Source of the DNA: Actinomycetota bacterium
GTDB taxonomy: Bacteria; Actinomycetota; Thermoleophilia; Gaiellales; Gaiellaceae
Length of the DNA: 5,507 nucleotides
Assembly (NCBI GenBank): GCA_003170995.1
Contig: PMXT01000068.1
Location: forward strand, 23,842 to 29,348
Reading direction: 5' to 3'
Both the position numbers and the translations under genes were made by a program. Below are positions 1 to 5,358 of the stretch, one piece after another; within the stretch, counting starts at the first letter, position 1, and every line of letters starts with the position of its first letter. Under the pieces are notes generated by a model. The model saw nothing but the letters and a program-made list of their open reading frames with translations, did no database searches and was not told where the DNA came from.

Positions 1-789
1 GGCAAGCTCTCCGGCGCCGTCGGCACCTACTCGGCCACCGATCCCCGCCTCGAAGAGATCGCCTGCAAGCGTCTCGGGCTCGAGCCGGCACCGGTTTCGA
101 CCCAGATCATCCAACGCGACCGCCACGCCGAGCTTCTGAACACGCTCGCTCTTTGCGCCTCGTCGCTCGACAAGTTCGCGCTCGAGATCCGCCATCTCGC
201 CCGCACCGAGGTGCGCGAAGTACAGGAGCCGTTCGGTAAGGGCCAGAAGGGCTCTTCGGCCATGCCGCACAAGCGAAACCCGGTCGTCGCCGAGAGGATC
301 TGCGGGCTCGCGCGCGTTGTCCGCGCCGCTTCACTGGTAGGACTCGAGAACGTCGCCCTCTGGCACGAGCGCGACATCTCCCACTCCTCGGCCGAGCGCG
401 TCGTCATCCCTGACGCCTTCTTCGCGCTCGACTACATGCTCGAGCGCTTCTCGTGGCTCGTGGAGGGAATGGTCGTCTCTCCCGAGCGGATGCAGCGCAA
501 CCTCGACGCTTCCTTCGGCCTCTACTTCAGCCAGCGGCTGCTGCTGGCGCTGGTCAGCGCCGGGCTCCCGCGCGACGAGGCCTACCGGATCGTTCAGCGC
601 AACGCGATGCAGGCCTGGGACACCGAGACGAGCTTCCGCGAGCTGGTCGAGGCCGACCAAGAGGTGTCAGCCCGGCTGGACGGCAAGGCAATCGAGACGG
701 TCTTCGACAACGACGCCTACCTCGCGCACGTGGACACGGTCTTCGCGCGACTTGACGCAGTCTTGGGTGAGGAGAAGAAGGGGAAATGA
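1..789 (+). CDS. purB: Adenylosuccinate lyase, C-terminal 262 residues (5' truncated by window edge)
   Basis: Adenylosuccinate lyase acts twice in purine synthesis in the cytosol: it splits SAICAR to AICAR plus fumarate and adenylosuccinate to AMP plus fumarate. The reading frame is open from base 1 and begins inside a GKLSGAVGTY segment, so roughly the first 40% of a typical ~430-residue enzyme lies outside the window. Visible residues 34-42 are TQIIQRDRH. Residues 84-94 are GSSAMPHKRNP, the fumarase/aspartase superfamily signature loop that carries the catalytic serine. WHERDISHSSAER follows about 27 residues later. The C-terminal helical domain looks complete and ends in a lysine-rich EEKKGK tail. 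The TGA stop overlaps the purC start by four bases (ATGA), which supports co-transcription and translational coupling. The signature loop and the purine neighbours make purB much more likely than argininosuccinate lyase or fumarase. Confidence 0.96.
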   Translation, partial: GKLSGAVGTYSATDPRLEEIACKRLGLEPAPVSTQIIQRDRHAELLNTLALCASSLDKFALEIRHLARTEVREVQEPFGKGQKGSSAMPHKRNPVVAERICGLARVVRAASLVGLENVALWHERDISHSSAERVVIPDAFFALDYMLERFSWLVEGMVVSPERMQRNLDASFGLYFSQRLLLALVSAGLPRDEAYRIVQRNAMQAWDTETSFRELVEADQEVSARLDGKAIETVFDNDAYLAHVDTVFARLDAVLGEEKKGK

Positions 790-1652
790 CAGGCGAAGCA
801 ACCGAGCACCTGGCCTCGGGCAAGGTGCGGGAGATCTTCGCGCTCGATGGGGACCGGCTGCTCTTGGTCGCCTCCGATCGCATCTCGGTCTTCGACGTCG
901 TGCTGCCGACCGAGATCCCAGACAAGGGCCGCGTGCTCACGGGCATCTCGGGCTTCTGGTTCGGGCGCACACGCGAGATCGTCCCCAATCACCTGCTTGC
1001 TCTGCGCGCCGATGGGCGCTCGAGCGAATGCCGGCGCCTCGAGATGCTGCCGATCGAGTGCGTGGTGCGCGGCTATCTGGCCGGCTCGGGCTGGAAGGAC
1101 TACCAGCGCTCGGGCGAGATCGCCGGGCACCGGCTTCCGCCCGCGCTGGTCGAGTCGAGCCAGCTGCCCGAGCCGATCTTCACGCCCTCAACCAAGGCGC
1201 TCATCGGCCACGACGAGACGGTCGATCGAGCCCGGGGCGCCGAGCTCGTCGGTGAAGCGCGCTACGACGAGCTGGAGCGCGTCTCGCTCGAGCTCTACCG
1301 CCTCGCCGCCGCCTACGCCGCCGAGCGAGGAATCCTGCTCGCCGACACCAAGTTCGAGCTCGGGCTCGACGAAGACGGCACTCTCGTGCTCGCCGACGAG
1401 CTGTTCACGCCCGACTCCTCCCGTTTCTGGCCGGCGGACGCCTACCGGCCCGGCGGCCCGCAGCCGTCCTTCGACAAGCAGCCGGTCAGGGACTGGACCG
1501 AGGCCACCGGCTGGGACAAGGGCTACCCGGGCCCGGAGCTGCCCGACGAGATCGTCGCCTCGACTCGGGCGCGCTACGTCGAGGCCTTCGAGCGGCTGAC
1601 CGAGATCTCATTCGACGACTATCTGACAAACCCGGAGGTGGTGCTGAGGTGA
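786..1652 (+). CDS. purC: Phosphoribosylaminoimidazole-succinocarboxamide (SAICAR) synthase
   Basis: PurC joins CAIR and L-aspartate using ATP to form SAICAR, the substrate of the PurB encoded just upstream. The protein has 288 residues, matching the longer, yeast Ade1-like class rather than the ~240-residue Bacillus/E. coli form. Motifs in order: SGKVREIF (11-18), LLLVASDRISVFD (25-37), the family signature LPIECVVRGYLAGSGWK (88-104), FTPSTKA (132-138), LLADTKFELG (184-193), DELFTPDSSRFW (204-215) and FDKQPVRDW (229-237). The ATG at 786 overlaps the purB TGA. A purine-rich GGAGAAGAAGGGG stretch just upstream can serve as the ribosome binding site. The stop overlaps the purS start. No disruption or missing motif was seen. 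Confidence 0.97.
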   Translation: MTGEATEHLASGKVREIFALDGDRLLLVASDRISVFDVVLPTEIPDKGRVLTGISGFWFGRTREIVPNHLLALRADGRSSECRRLEMLPIECVVRGYLAGSGWKDYQRSGEIAGHRLPPALVESSQLPEPIFTPSTKALIGHDETVDRARGAELVGEARYDELERVSLELYRLAAAYAAERGILLADTKFELGLDEDGTLVLADELFTPDSSRFWPADAYRPGGPQPSFDKQPVRDWTEATGWDKGYPGPELPDEIVASTRARYVEAFERLTEISFDDYLTNPEVVLR

Positions 1653-1894
1653 AAGCTACGGTTCTGGTGCGGCCCAAGGCCGGCATCAAAGATCCGCAGG
1701 GCGAGGCCGTCAGGGGCTCGCTGAAGAAGTCCGGCCTCGACATCGTCAGCGTTCGCATCGGGCGCGTGGTCGACGTCGAACTGGAGACCTCCGACCGCGA
1801 GCAGGCGCTCGCCGAGCTCGAGCAGATGTCGCACGACCTACTCGCCAACCCTCTGATCGAGAGCTACGAGATCGAGCTGCTGGAGGAAGCGTGA
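1649..1894 (+). CDS. purS: FGAM synthase subunit PurS
   Basis: PurS is the small non-catalytic subunit of the three-part formylglycinamidine ribonucleotide synthase. It is known to form dimers that bridge PurQ and PurL and help channel ammonia. The product is 81 residues, the normal size. It shows the typical N-terminal beta strand MKATVLVRPKAGIKDPQGEAV (residues 1-21), then SGLDIVSVRIGRVVDVEL (28-45) and an acidic C-terminal strand ESYEIELLEE. The start is GTG at 1649, supported by GGAGGT at 1634-1639 (nine bases upstream) and by the GTGA overlap with the purC stop. It also overlaps purQ by four bases, so purC-purS-purQ are probably translated in series. Confidence 0.96.
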   Translation: MKATVLVRPKAGIKDPQGEAVRGSLKKSGLDIVSVRIGRVVDVELETSDREQALAELEQMSHDLLANPLIESYEIELLEEA

Positions 1895-2592
1895 CACCAT
1901 ACCGTCCCAAGATCGCAGTCGTCACCTTCCTGGGCTCACTCGACGACCACGACGCCGCCTGGGCGCTGGCGGCGATGGACGCCGAGGCTCAGCTGGTCTG
2001 GCACGCCGAGACCGAGCTGCCGCGCGGAACGGCGGCGGTCGTCCTGCCCGGCGGCTTCTCCTACGGCGACTACCTGCGCGGCGGCGCGATCGCCCGCTTC
2101 GCGCCGATCATGGACGCGGTGATCGAGTTCGCTGCCGCGGGCGGGCTCGTGCTCGGCATCTGCAACGGCTTCCAGATCCTCTGCGAGGCGGGGCTGCTTC
2201 CGGGCGTGCTGATCCGCAATGCCTCTCTCTCCTTCGTCTGCCGCGACGTCGTGCTGCGCGTGGAGCGAACCGATACAGCCTTCACCTCGCGCTGCGAGCG
2301 GGGGCAACGGCTGCGCATCCCGATCAAGCACGGCTACGGCAACTTCACCGGCGACGACGAGCTACTCGCCGAGCTGGAGCGGAAACACCAGATCGTGCTT
2401 CGCTACCACGGCGACAACCCGAACGGCTCCGCCTTCCATATCGCCAGCGTCATCAACGAGAACGGGAACGTGATGGGGATGATGCCCCACCCCGAGCACG
2501 CGGTAGATCGGCTGCTCGGCTCGGCGGACGGCGCTCTGATCCTGGCTTCGCTCGCCGACGCGGCCCGAGAGCGTAGCGCCGCACTCATCTAG
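1891..2592 (+). CDS. purQ: FGAM synthase glutaminase subunit PurQ
   Basis: PurQ is the class I glutamine amidotransferase subunit that hydrolyses glutamine and passes ammonia to PurL for conversion of FGAR to FGAM. The 233-residue product has the complete triad layout: the nucleophile Cys91 in LGICNGFQ, and His200 and Glu202 in MMPHPEH. Other hallmarks are LPGGFSYGDYLRGG (52-65) and RIPIKHGYGNF (142-152), where many homologues read IPI-x-HGEG. Translation starts at GTG 1891, inside the purS stop, with GGAGG at 1882-1886 as ribosome binding site. The sequence ends near EHAVDRLLGS plus a short alanine-rich tail, as expected. Downstream the usual partner purL is not adjacent: an unrelated exported protein gene follows. 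Confidence 0.97.
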   Translation: MTPYRPKIAVVTFLGSLDDHDAAWALAAMDAEAQLVWHAETELPRGTAAVVLPGGFSYGDYLRGGAIARFAPIMDAVIEFAAAGGLVLGICNGFQILCEAGLLPGVLIRNASLSFVCRDVVLRVERTDTAFTSRCERGQRLRIPIKHGYGNFTGDDELLAELERKHQIVLRYHGDNPNGSAFHIASVINENGNVMGMMPHPEHAVDRLLGSADGALILASLADAARERSAALI

Positions 2593-2604
2593 CCGACGCG
2601 GCTA
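2590..2604 (+). other. Short perfect hairpin over the purQ stop codon
   Basis: TAGCCG, the loop ACG, and CGGCTA form a perfect 6-bp stem with a three-base loop. The first three bases of the stem are the purQ TAG stop. No T-run follows (the next bases are ATAATGG), so it does not meet the definition of an intrinsic terminator. It could pause RNA polymerase, protect the purQ 3' end after processing, or affect ribosome recycling before the downstream gene. A 6-bp stem can occur by chance in high-GC DNA, so the function is uncertain. Confidence 0.3.
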
Positions 2605-2609
2605 ATAAT

Positions 2610-2614
2610 GGAGG
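2610..2614 (+). promoter_or_regulatory. Ribosome binding site deciding the deacetylase start
   Basis: GGAGG lies five bases before GTG 2620 and favours that codon over the in-frame ATG at 2608, which overlaps this motif and has no purine-rich stretch in front of it. Confidence 0.6.
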
Positions 2615-2619
2615 GGCCA

Positions 2620-3384
2620 GTGCGACGGATACTCGTTTTCCTCACTCTCTCAGCCGCGCTCACGGCGACGATCTCGAGCGCCGGCCTTGCTCGCACTCAG
2701 AGCGGCGCGAGCGCTAGCTCCGCCCGGCGCGCCGACAAGCTTCCGGCTTCCCTCATCGGCAAGGAGTGGAGCGCGCTGCCGACCAAGCGCCGCGTCGTTG
2801 CGCTCACCTTCGACGGCGGCTCGGGCTCAGAGGGCGTCCCGCTGATCTTGAAAACGCTCCAGAAGACCGGCGTTCGCGGCACTTTCTTCTTAACCGGACG
2901 CTTCAGCGAGCTTTACCCGAGATCGACACGCGCGATCTCGGCCCGCTACCCGATCGGCAATCACAGCTTCGACCATCCACACCTCACTGCGCTCTCGAAT
3001 GCCGCCGTGTGGGGCGAGATCACACACGCCCAGCGCGTCATCAAGAAGATCAGCGGCCAAAATCCGCGCCCGCTTTTTCGCTTCCCCTACGGCGATTCGA
3101 ACTCGCGCGTGATCGGAATCGCGAACGGCCTCGGCTACGGCGGGATCCGCTGGACGATCGACACGCTCGGCTGGGAGGGGACGGCCCAGGGGCAGTCCAC
3201 CGCCAAGGTGCTGGCGCGCGTGCGCAGCGAGCTTCGCCCAGGCGCGATCGTTCTCATGCACCTCGGCGCCGCTCCCGACTCTTCGACACTCGATGCCCAC
3301 GCGCTCAGCCGGGTGATCGCGGTCATCCGGGCGCGCGGCTACGGCTTTGCGACCCTCGACCAGTTCCTCGCGAAAAAGAGCTAG
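2620..3384 (+). CDS. Exported polysaccharide deacetylase-like (NodB/CE4) protein with altered motif 1
   Basis: This looks like a secreted carbohydrate esterase family 4 protein. Such enzymes remove N- or O-acetyl groups from peptidoglycan, chitin-like or other glycans outside the membrane; the substrate here is unknown. From GTG 2620 the product is 254 residues. MRRILVFLTLSAALTATISSAGLA is an Arg-Arg, hydrophobic, Ala-rich signal peptide with likely cleavage near residue 24 and no lipobox cysteine. NodB motifs follow in order: LTFDGG (62-67), GNHSFDHPH (113-121, metal histidines 115 and 119), RFPYGD (154-159), DTLGWEG (181-187) and LMHLG (212-216). Motif 1 normally reads TFDDG. Here Asp65, the usual catalytic base, is kept, but the metal-ligand Asp is Gly66. 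An alternative ATG at 2608 adds four residues. The gene starts 27 bases after purQ and may be co-transcribed with it. It converges on the VOC gene with only 10 bases between stops. Confidence 0.88.
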   Translation: MRRILVFLTLSAALTATISSAGLARTQSGASASSARRADKLPASLIGKEWSALPTKRRVVALTFDGGSGSEGVPLILKTLQKTGVRGTFFLTGRFSELYPRSTRAISARYPIGNHSFDHPHLTALSNAAVWGEITHAQRVIKKISGQNPRPLFRFPYGDSNSRVIGIANGLGYGGIRWTIDTLGWEGTAQGQSTAKVLARVRSELRPGAIVLMHLGAAPDSSTLDAHALSRVIAVIRARGYGFATLDQFLAKKS

Positions 3385-3394
3385 GGCGCAGACC

Positions 3395-3778
3395 TCAGCG
3401 GCCGGAGGCGTCGATCAGCTCAATCCGGTAGCCGTCGGGATCGCGGACGAAGCAGATCAGCGATCCGTTTTCGCTGACCCGGTAGGGCGGGCGCTCGGGC
3501 TCGATGCCGTGCTCGGAAGACAGGTGAGCCAGCGTTCGCTCGAGGTCGTCCACGCGTACGGCAATGTGGCCGTAGCCGCTGCCGATCTCGTAACTCGAGA
3601 CGCCGAAGTTGTAGGTCAGCTCCAGCTCGGGGCCGTCGGCGCCCGGTACTCCGAGGAAGTAGTTGACGGCCTCGTCACCGATAGGAAGCTCACGCCGCTT
3701 CTCGAAGCCGAGCGCCTCGTAGAAGGCGATCGACTTCTCGGGATCGCCGATGCGGTAGCAGGTGTGAATGAGCTCCAT
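3395..3778 (-). CDS. Glyoxalase I-like VOC metalloprotein (lactoylglutathione lyase family)
   Basis: This 127-residue protein belongs to the vicinal oxygen chelate superfamily and resembles glyoxalase I, which isomerises the methylglyoxal-thiol hemithioacetal to a lactoyl-thioester in the cytosol. It has two beta-alpha-beta-beta-beta modules. Candidate metal ligands align with E. coli GloA: His5 in MELIHTCYRIGD, Glu53 in ELTYNFG, His71 in GYGHIAV and Glu120 in DPDGYRIELID. The TYN and YGHIA contexts favour glyoxalase I over methylmalonyl-CoA epimerase or antibiotic-resistance VOC proteins. Its ATG (3778) lies nine bases after the stop of the upstream acetyltransferase gene, so the two probably share a transcript. 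No strong ribosome binding site precedes it. Many actinobacteria use mycothiol rather than glutathione, so the thiol cofactor is open and I give no gene symbol. Confidence 0.88.
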   Translation of the reverse strand: MELIHTCYRIGDPEKSIAFYEALGFEKRRELPIGDEAVNYFLGVPGADGPELELTYNFGVSSYEIGSGYGHIAVRVDDLERTLAHLSSEHGIEPERPPYRVSENGSLICFVRDPDGYRIELIDASGR

Positions 3779-3787
3779 GCCGGAAGC

Positions 3788-4324
3788 TTACGTTTCCGCT
3801 TCGAGCTCGTCGGCCAGGAGCCCGAACTCGACCGCATCCACCCACTCGCCTTCGGGTCGGTAGGCGCGGCGCTTGACGCCTTCGCGAACGAAGCCGGCGC
3901 TTTCGACCACCGCCATCGCCCGCTCGTTGAAGCCGTAGACCCCGGCCTCGAGCCGGTGGTAACCGAGCTCGCCGAAGAGAACGCGTGCCAGTTCGCGGAT
4001 TGCCGCCGCCCCCAGGCCGCGGCCGCGGAAATCCGGATGAACGGCCAGCCCGCCGAGACGGGCGATACGGCTGCGCCGGTTCGTGCGCTCGAAGCCGATC
4101 GCGCCGGCGAGGCGCCACTCGCGCTCGAACGGAACCTCGATCAGGAGACGACCGAGCGCCTCGGGCTCGATCAGCGAGCGCTCGACCTCGGCCAGCAGTT
4201 CCTCGCGCGTGCCCGTCCTCCCGGCCGAGAGAAAGGGCGCGACCTCGGGATCAGTCTGCAGGGCGAACAAGTAATCGACGTCGTGGGCTGTGGCACGGCG
4301 GAGTCGAAGCTTGCTTTCGCTCAT
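3788..4324 (-). CDS. GNAT family N-acetyltransferase (RimJ/RimL-like)
   Basis: This 178-residue protein has the GNAT fold and should transfer an acetyl group from acetyl-CoA to an amine. The acceptor (protein N-terminus, polyamine, aminoglycoside or other) cannot be told. The N-terminal strand LRLRRATAHDVDYLFALQTDPEV (6-28) is typical. Motif A is LGGLAVHPDFRGRGLGAAAIREL (90-112), with the acetyl-CoA pyrophosphate loop FRGRGLG at 99-105. Motif B, RLEAGVYGFNERAMAVVESAGFVREGVKRRAY (124-155), is the RimJ/RimL/SpeG-type arrangement. The frame stays open upstream to 4735, but that extension is proline- and arginine-rich without domain character. ATG 4324, just before the first domain strand, is the sensible start, although its ribosome binding site is weak. 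It is probably the first gene of a two-gene minus-strand operon with the VOC gene. Confidence 0.9.
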   Translation of the reverse strand: MSESKLRLRRATAHDVDYLFALQTDPEVAPFLSAGRTGTREELLAEVERSLIEPEALGRLLIEVPFEREWRLAGAIGFERTNRRSRIARLGGLAVHPDFRGRGLGAAAIRELARVLFGELGYHRLEAGVYGFNERAMAVVESAGFVREGVKRRAYRPEGEWVDAVEFGLLADELEAET

Positions 4325-4413
4325 CTCGCTTCGGAGCCTAGCTCGCGAAAGGTCATCGCCCCGGGGCTTCCGGCGGTCATCGGCGAAAGCCAGAGCCCGT
4401 TCGGAGAGATCGA

Positions 4414-4436
4414 CACGAAATCGGCGCGGTTTCGTG
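4414..4436. promoter_or_regulatory. Inverted repeat, candidate operator in the divergent intergenic region
   Basis: The arms CACGAAATC (4414-4422) and GGTTTCGTG (4428-4436) can pair over nine positions, eight Watson-Crick and one T-G, around the loop GGCGC. Seven outer bases (CACGAAA / TTTCGTG) are perfect. The repeat sits between the divergent GNAT and lipoprotein-like genes, 90 bases from the GNAT start and 141 bases from ATG 4578. No T-run flanks it on either strand, and a terminator is not expected between divergent genes. A dimeric repressor site is therefore the better guess. No regulator gene is visible in the window. Confidence 0.45.
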
Positions 4437-4542
4437 GCATTTCCAGGGCAGTTTCTCTGTACCGTGTTCCGACCCCACGGGTGGGTGAATAAGGCGGGGG
4501 GCGGAGGAACGTGGTGCCCGTCAGGCCGAGGCGGGGACCGGT

Positions 4543-4571
4543 TCGACTTCCGCGATGGACTCTGATGTAAT
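4543..4571 (+). promoter_or_regulatory. Candidate sigma-70-type promoter for the 4578 gene
   Basis: TCGACT (4543-4548, four of six matches to TTGACA) and TGTAAT (4566-4571, five of six matches to TATAAT) are separated by exactly 17 bases. The -10 box ends six bases before ATG 4578, so transcription would begin at or next to that codon, giving a leaderless or nearly leaderless mRNA. Such placement is common in actinobacteria. It is based on motif matching only. Confidence 0.45.
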
Positions 4572-4577
4572 CCGCCG

Positions 4578-5303
4578 ATGCCGTTCACAAGGAACGCGAT
4601 GAGTTCGACGGCAACCGGAATCCTCATCGTCTGCCTTCTGGTCGGTACGAGCGCTTGCGACGGGCACAAGGCGACGGCGAAAACCGAAAAACTGATTCCA
4701 GCTCGCAACGCCGCCCTTAGCGCCGCTGTTCGCAACTACGAAGGAGGACCGGCTTCGATCCGTCTCGAGCTGATCTCTTCTTCCAATCGCAGTTGGGTGA
4801 GAGTGCAGACGGTCCGCACCAGAGACGACATCCTTCTCCACCTGCGCTCTCGCACGTGGGTCGTGGCGAATGTTGTCACCATCGGGCAGCACACAGACGG
4901 TGGCTGCGCCTTTGCGCCAGCGAACGTCATGCGCGAGCTCTACGGAGTCGACTGTCCACCCGAGCGCGTGCTGCAAGCGAGGCGAGCGACGGCTAGCGAG
5001 AAAGCCGCGCTAAGAGCCGTGTTCCTCGGAGCGATCGAACCTCTCCCGCTTGGAAACACCCCTGCCGACGTACACCTCGTCAACCCATGCGTCTCACGTT
5101 TGTATGAGAAGTGGGCGTCAGCCGGCTCGGTGTATGGGAACGCGGCAGAGGGAGAACGTGGATCTTCGGCAGGCTCGATCGTTTGGTTCCACCGGACGGG
5201 AACGCGCTGGAAGACTTTCTGGCCAAGCGAACCTCCGCCTCCTGTGATCGTTCGTTCGCTCGCGTCCTGCGTCGGCTACGGCGCGGCAGAATACGAACGC
5301 TGA
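4578..5303 (+). CDS. Unrecognised exported or lipoprotein-like protein with four mature cysteines
   Basis: I do not recognise this family. The 241-residue product begins MPFTRNAMSS, followed by a hydrophobic stretch TATGILIVCLLVGTSAC (11-27). Cys27 could be a lipidation site (GTSAC), but Thr at -3 makes the lipobox imperfect. The mature part has cysteines at 110, 126, 171 and 231, enough for two disulfides, which suits an extracytoplasmic protein. Two tryptophan-containing segments look like beta strands: SNRSWVRVQTVR to RSRTWVVANVV (69-100), and SIVWFHRTGTRWKTFW (200-215), the latter followed by a proline run (219-222). No catalytic motif was found. Two starts compete: ATG 4578, which fits the upstream promoter as leaderless, and ATG 4599, which has AAGGA five bases upstream but loses Arg5, leaving no positive charge before the hydrophobic core. 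Hand-counted lines within the gene run about 57-65% GC, below roughly 75% in a sampled purQ line. It lies 55 bases before purL. Confidence 0.75.
   Translation: MPFTRNAMSSTATGILIVCLLVGTSACDGHKATAKTEKLIPARNAALSAAVRNYEGGPASIRLELISSSNRSWVRVQTVRTRDDILLHLRSRTWVVANVVTIGQHTDGGCAFAPANVMRELYGVDCPPERVLQARRATASEKAALRAVFLGAIEPLPLGNTPADVHLVNPCVSRLYEKWASAGSVYGNAAEGERGSSAGSIVWFHRTGTRWKTFWPSEPPPPVIVRSLASCVGYGAAEYER
4589..4593 (+). promoter_or_regulatory. Possible ribosome binding site for an internal start at 4599
   Basis: AAGGA is placed five bases before ATG 4599. If used, the protein would begin MSSTATGILIVC and lose seven residues. It competes with the leaderless start at ATG 4578. Confidence 0.35.
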
Positions 5304-5344
5304 GCCTGAGCACGCTCATCCGCAGCCACATCCAAGCGCGCCGA

Positions 5345-5350
5345 TACACT
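5345..5350 (+). promoter_or_regulatory. Possible -10 box upstream of purL
   Basis: TACACT matches TATAAT at four of six positions including the key T, A and final T, and ends eight bases before the inferred CTG start. A transcript from it would have a leader of zero to two bases. No recognisable -35 box lies 16-18 bases upstream, so support is weak. Its value is that purL needs some promoter of its own or read-through from the 4578 gene. Confidence 0.25.
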
Positions 5351-5358
5351 GAGGCTCT

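Noticed and set aside
554..988. Minus-strand open frame opposite purB/purC
   Set aside because: It is Arg/Pro-rich with no domain, and lies opposite well-conserved purine genes in a high-GC genome.
2604..2609. AATAAT as a -10 box for the deacetylase
   Set aside because: It matches five of six bases, but transcription from it would start around 2616 and remove the GGAGG that best explains the GTG 2620 start. No -35 box is visible.
3385..3394. A bidirectional terminator between the convergent deacetylase and VOC genes
   Set aside because: Only 10 bases separate the two stops and no hairpin followed by a T-run is visible there.
3347..4492. A 381-codon open frame on the + strand opposite the VOC and GNAT genes
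   Set aside because: The minus strand shows two clear conserved families across the same bases. The + frame gives no recognisable domain and is a by-product of high GC coding bias.
4325..4577. tRNA, small RNA gene, riboswitch or small ORF in the 253-base intergenic region
   Set aside because: No cloverleaf, aptamer-like core or start with a good ribosome binding site was found. Only the repeats and promoter-like boxes already listed are supportable.
4325..4735. In-frame N-terminal extension of the GNAT protein by 137 residues
   Set aside because: It is Pro/Arg-rich, overlaps the promoter region and 5' part of the opposite gene, and the GNAT fold begins right after ATG 4324.
5304..5358. A frameshift hiding an upstream purL start
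   Set aside because: No ATG, GTG or TTG exists in any frame in this stretch, so a simple indel would not restore a canonical start. Only a base substitution error would.
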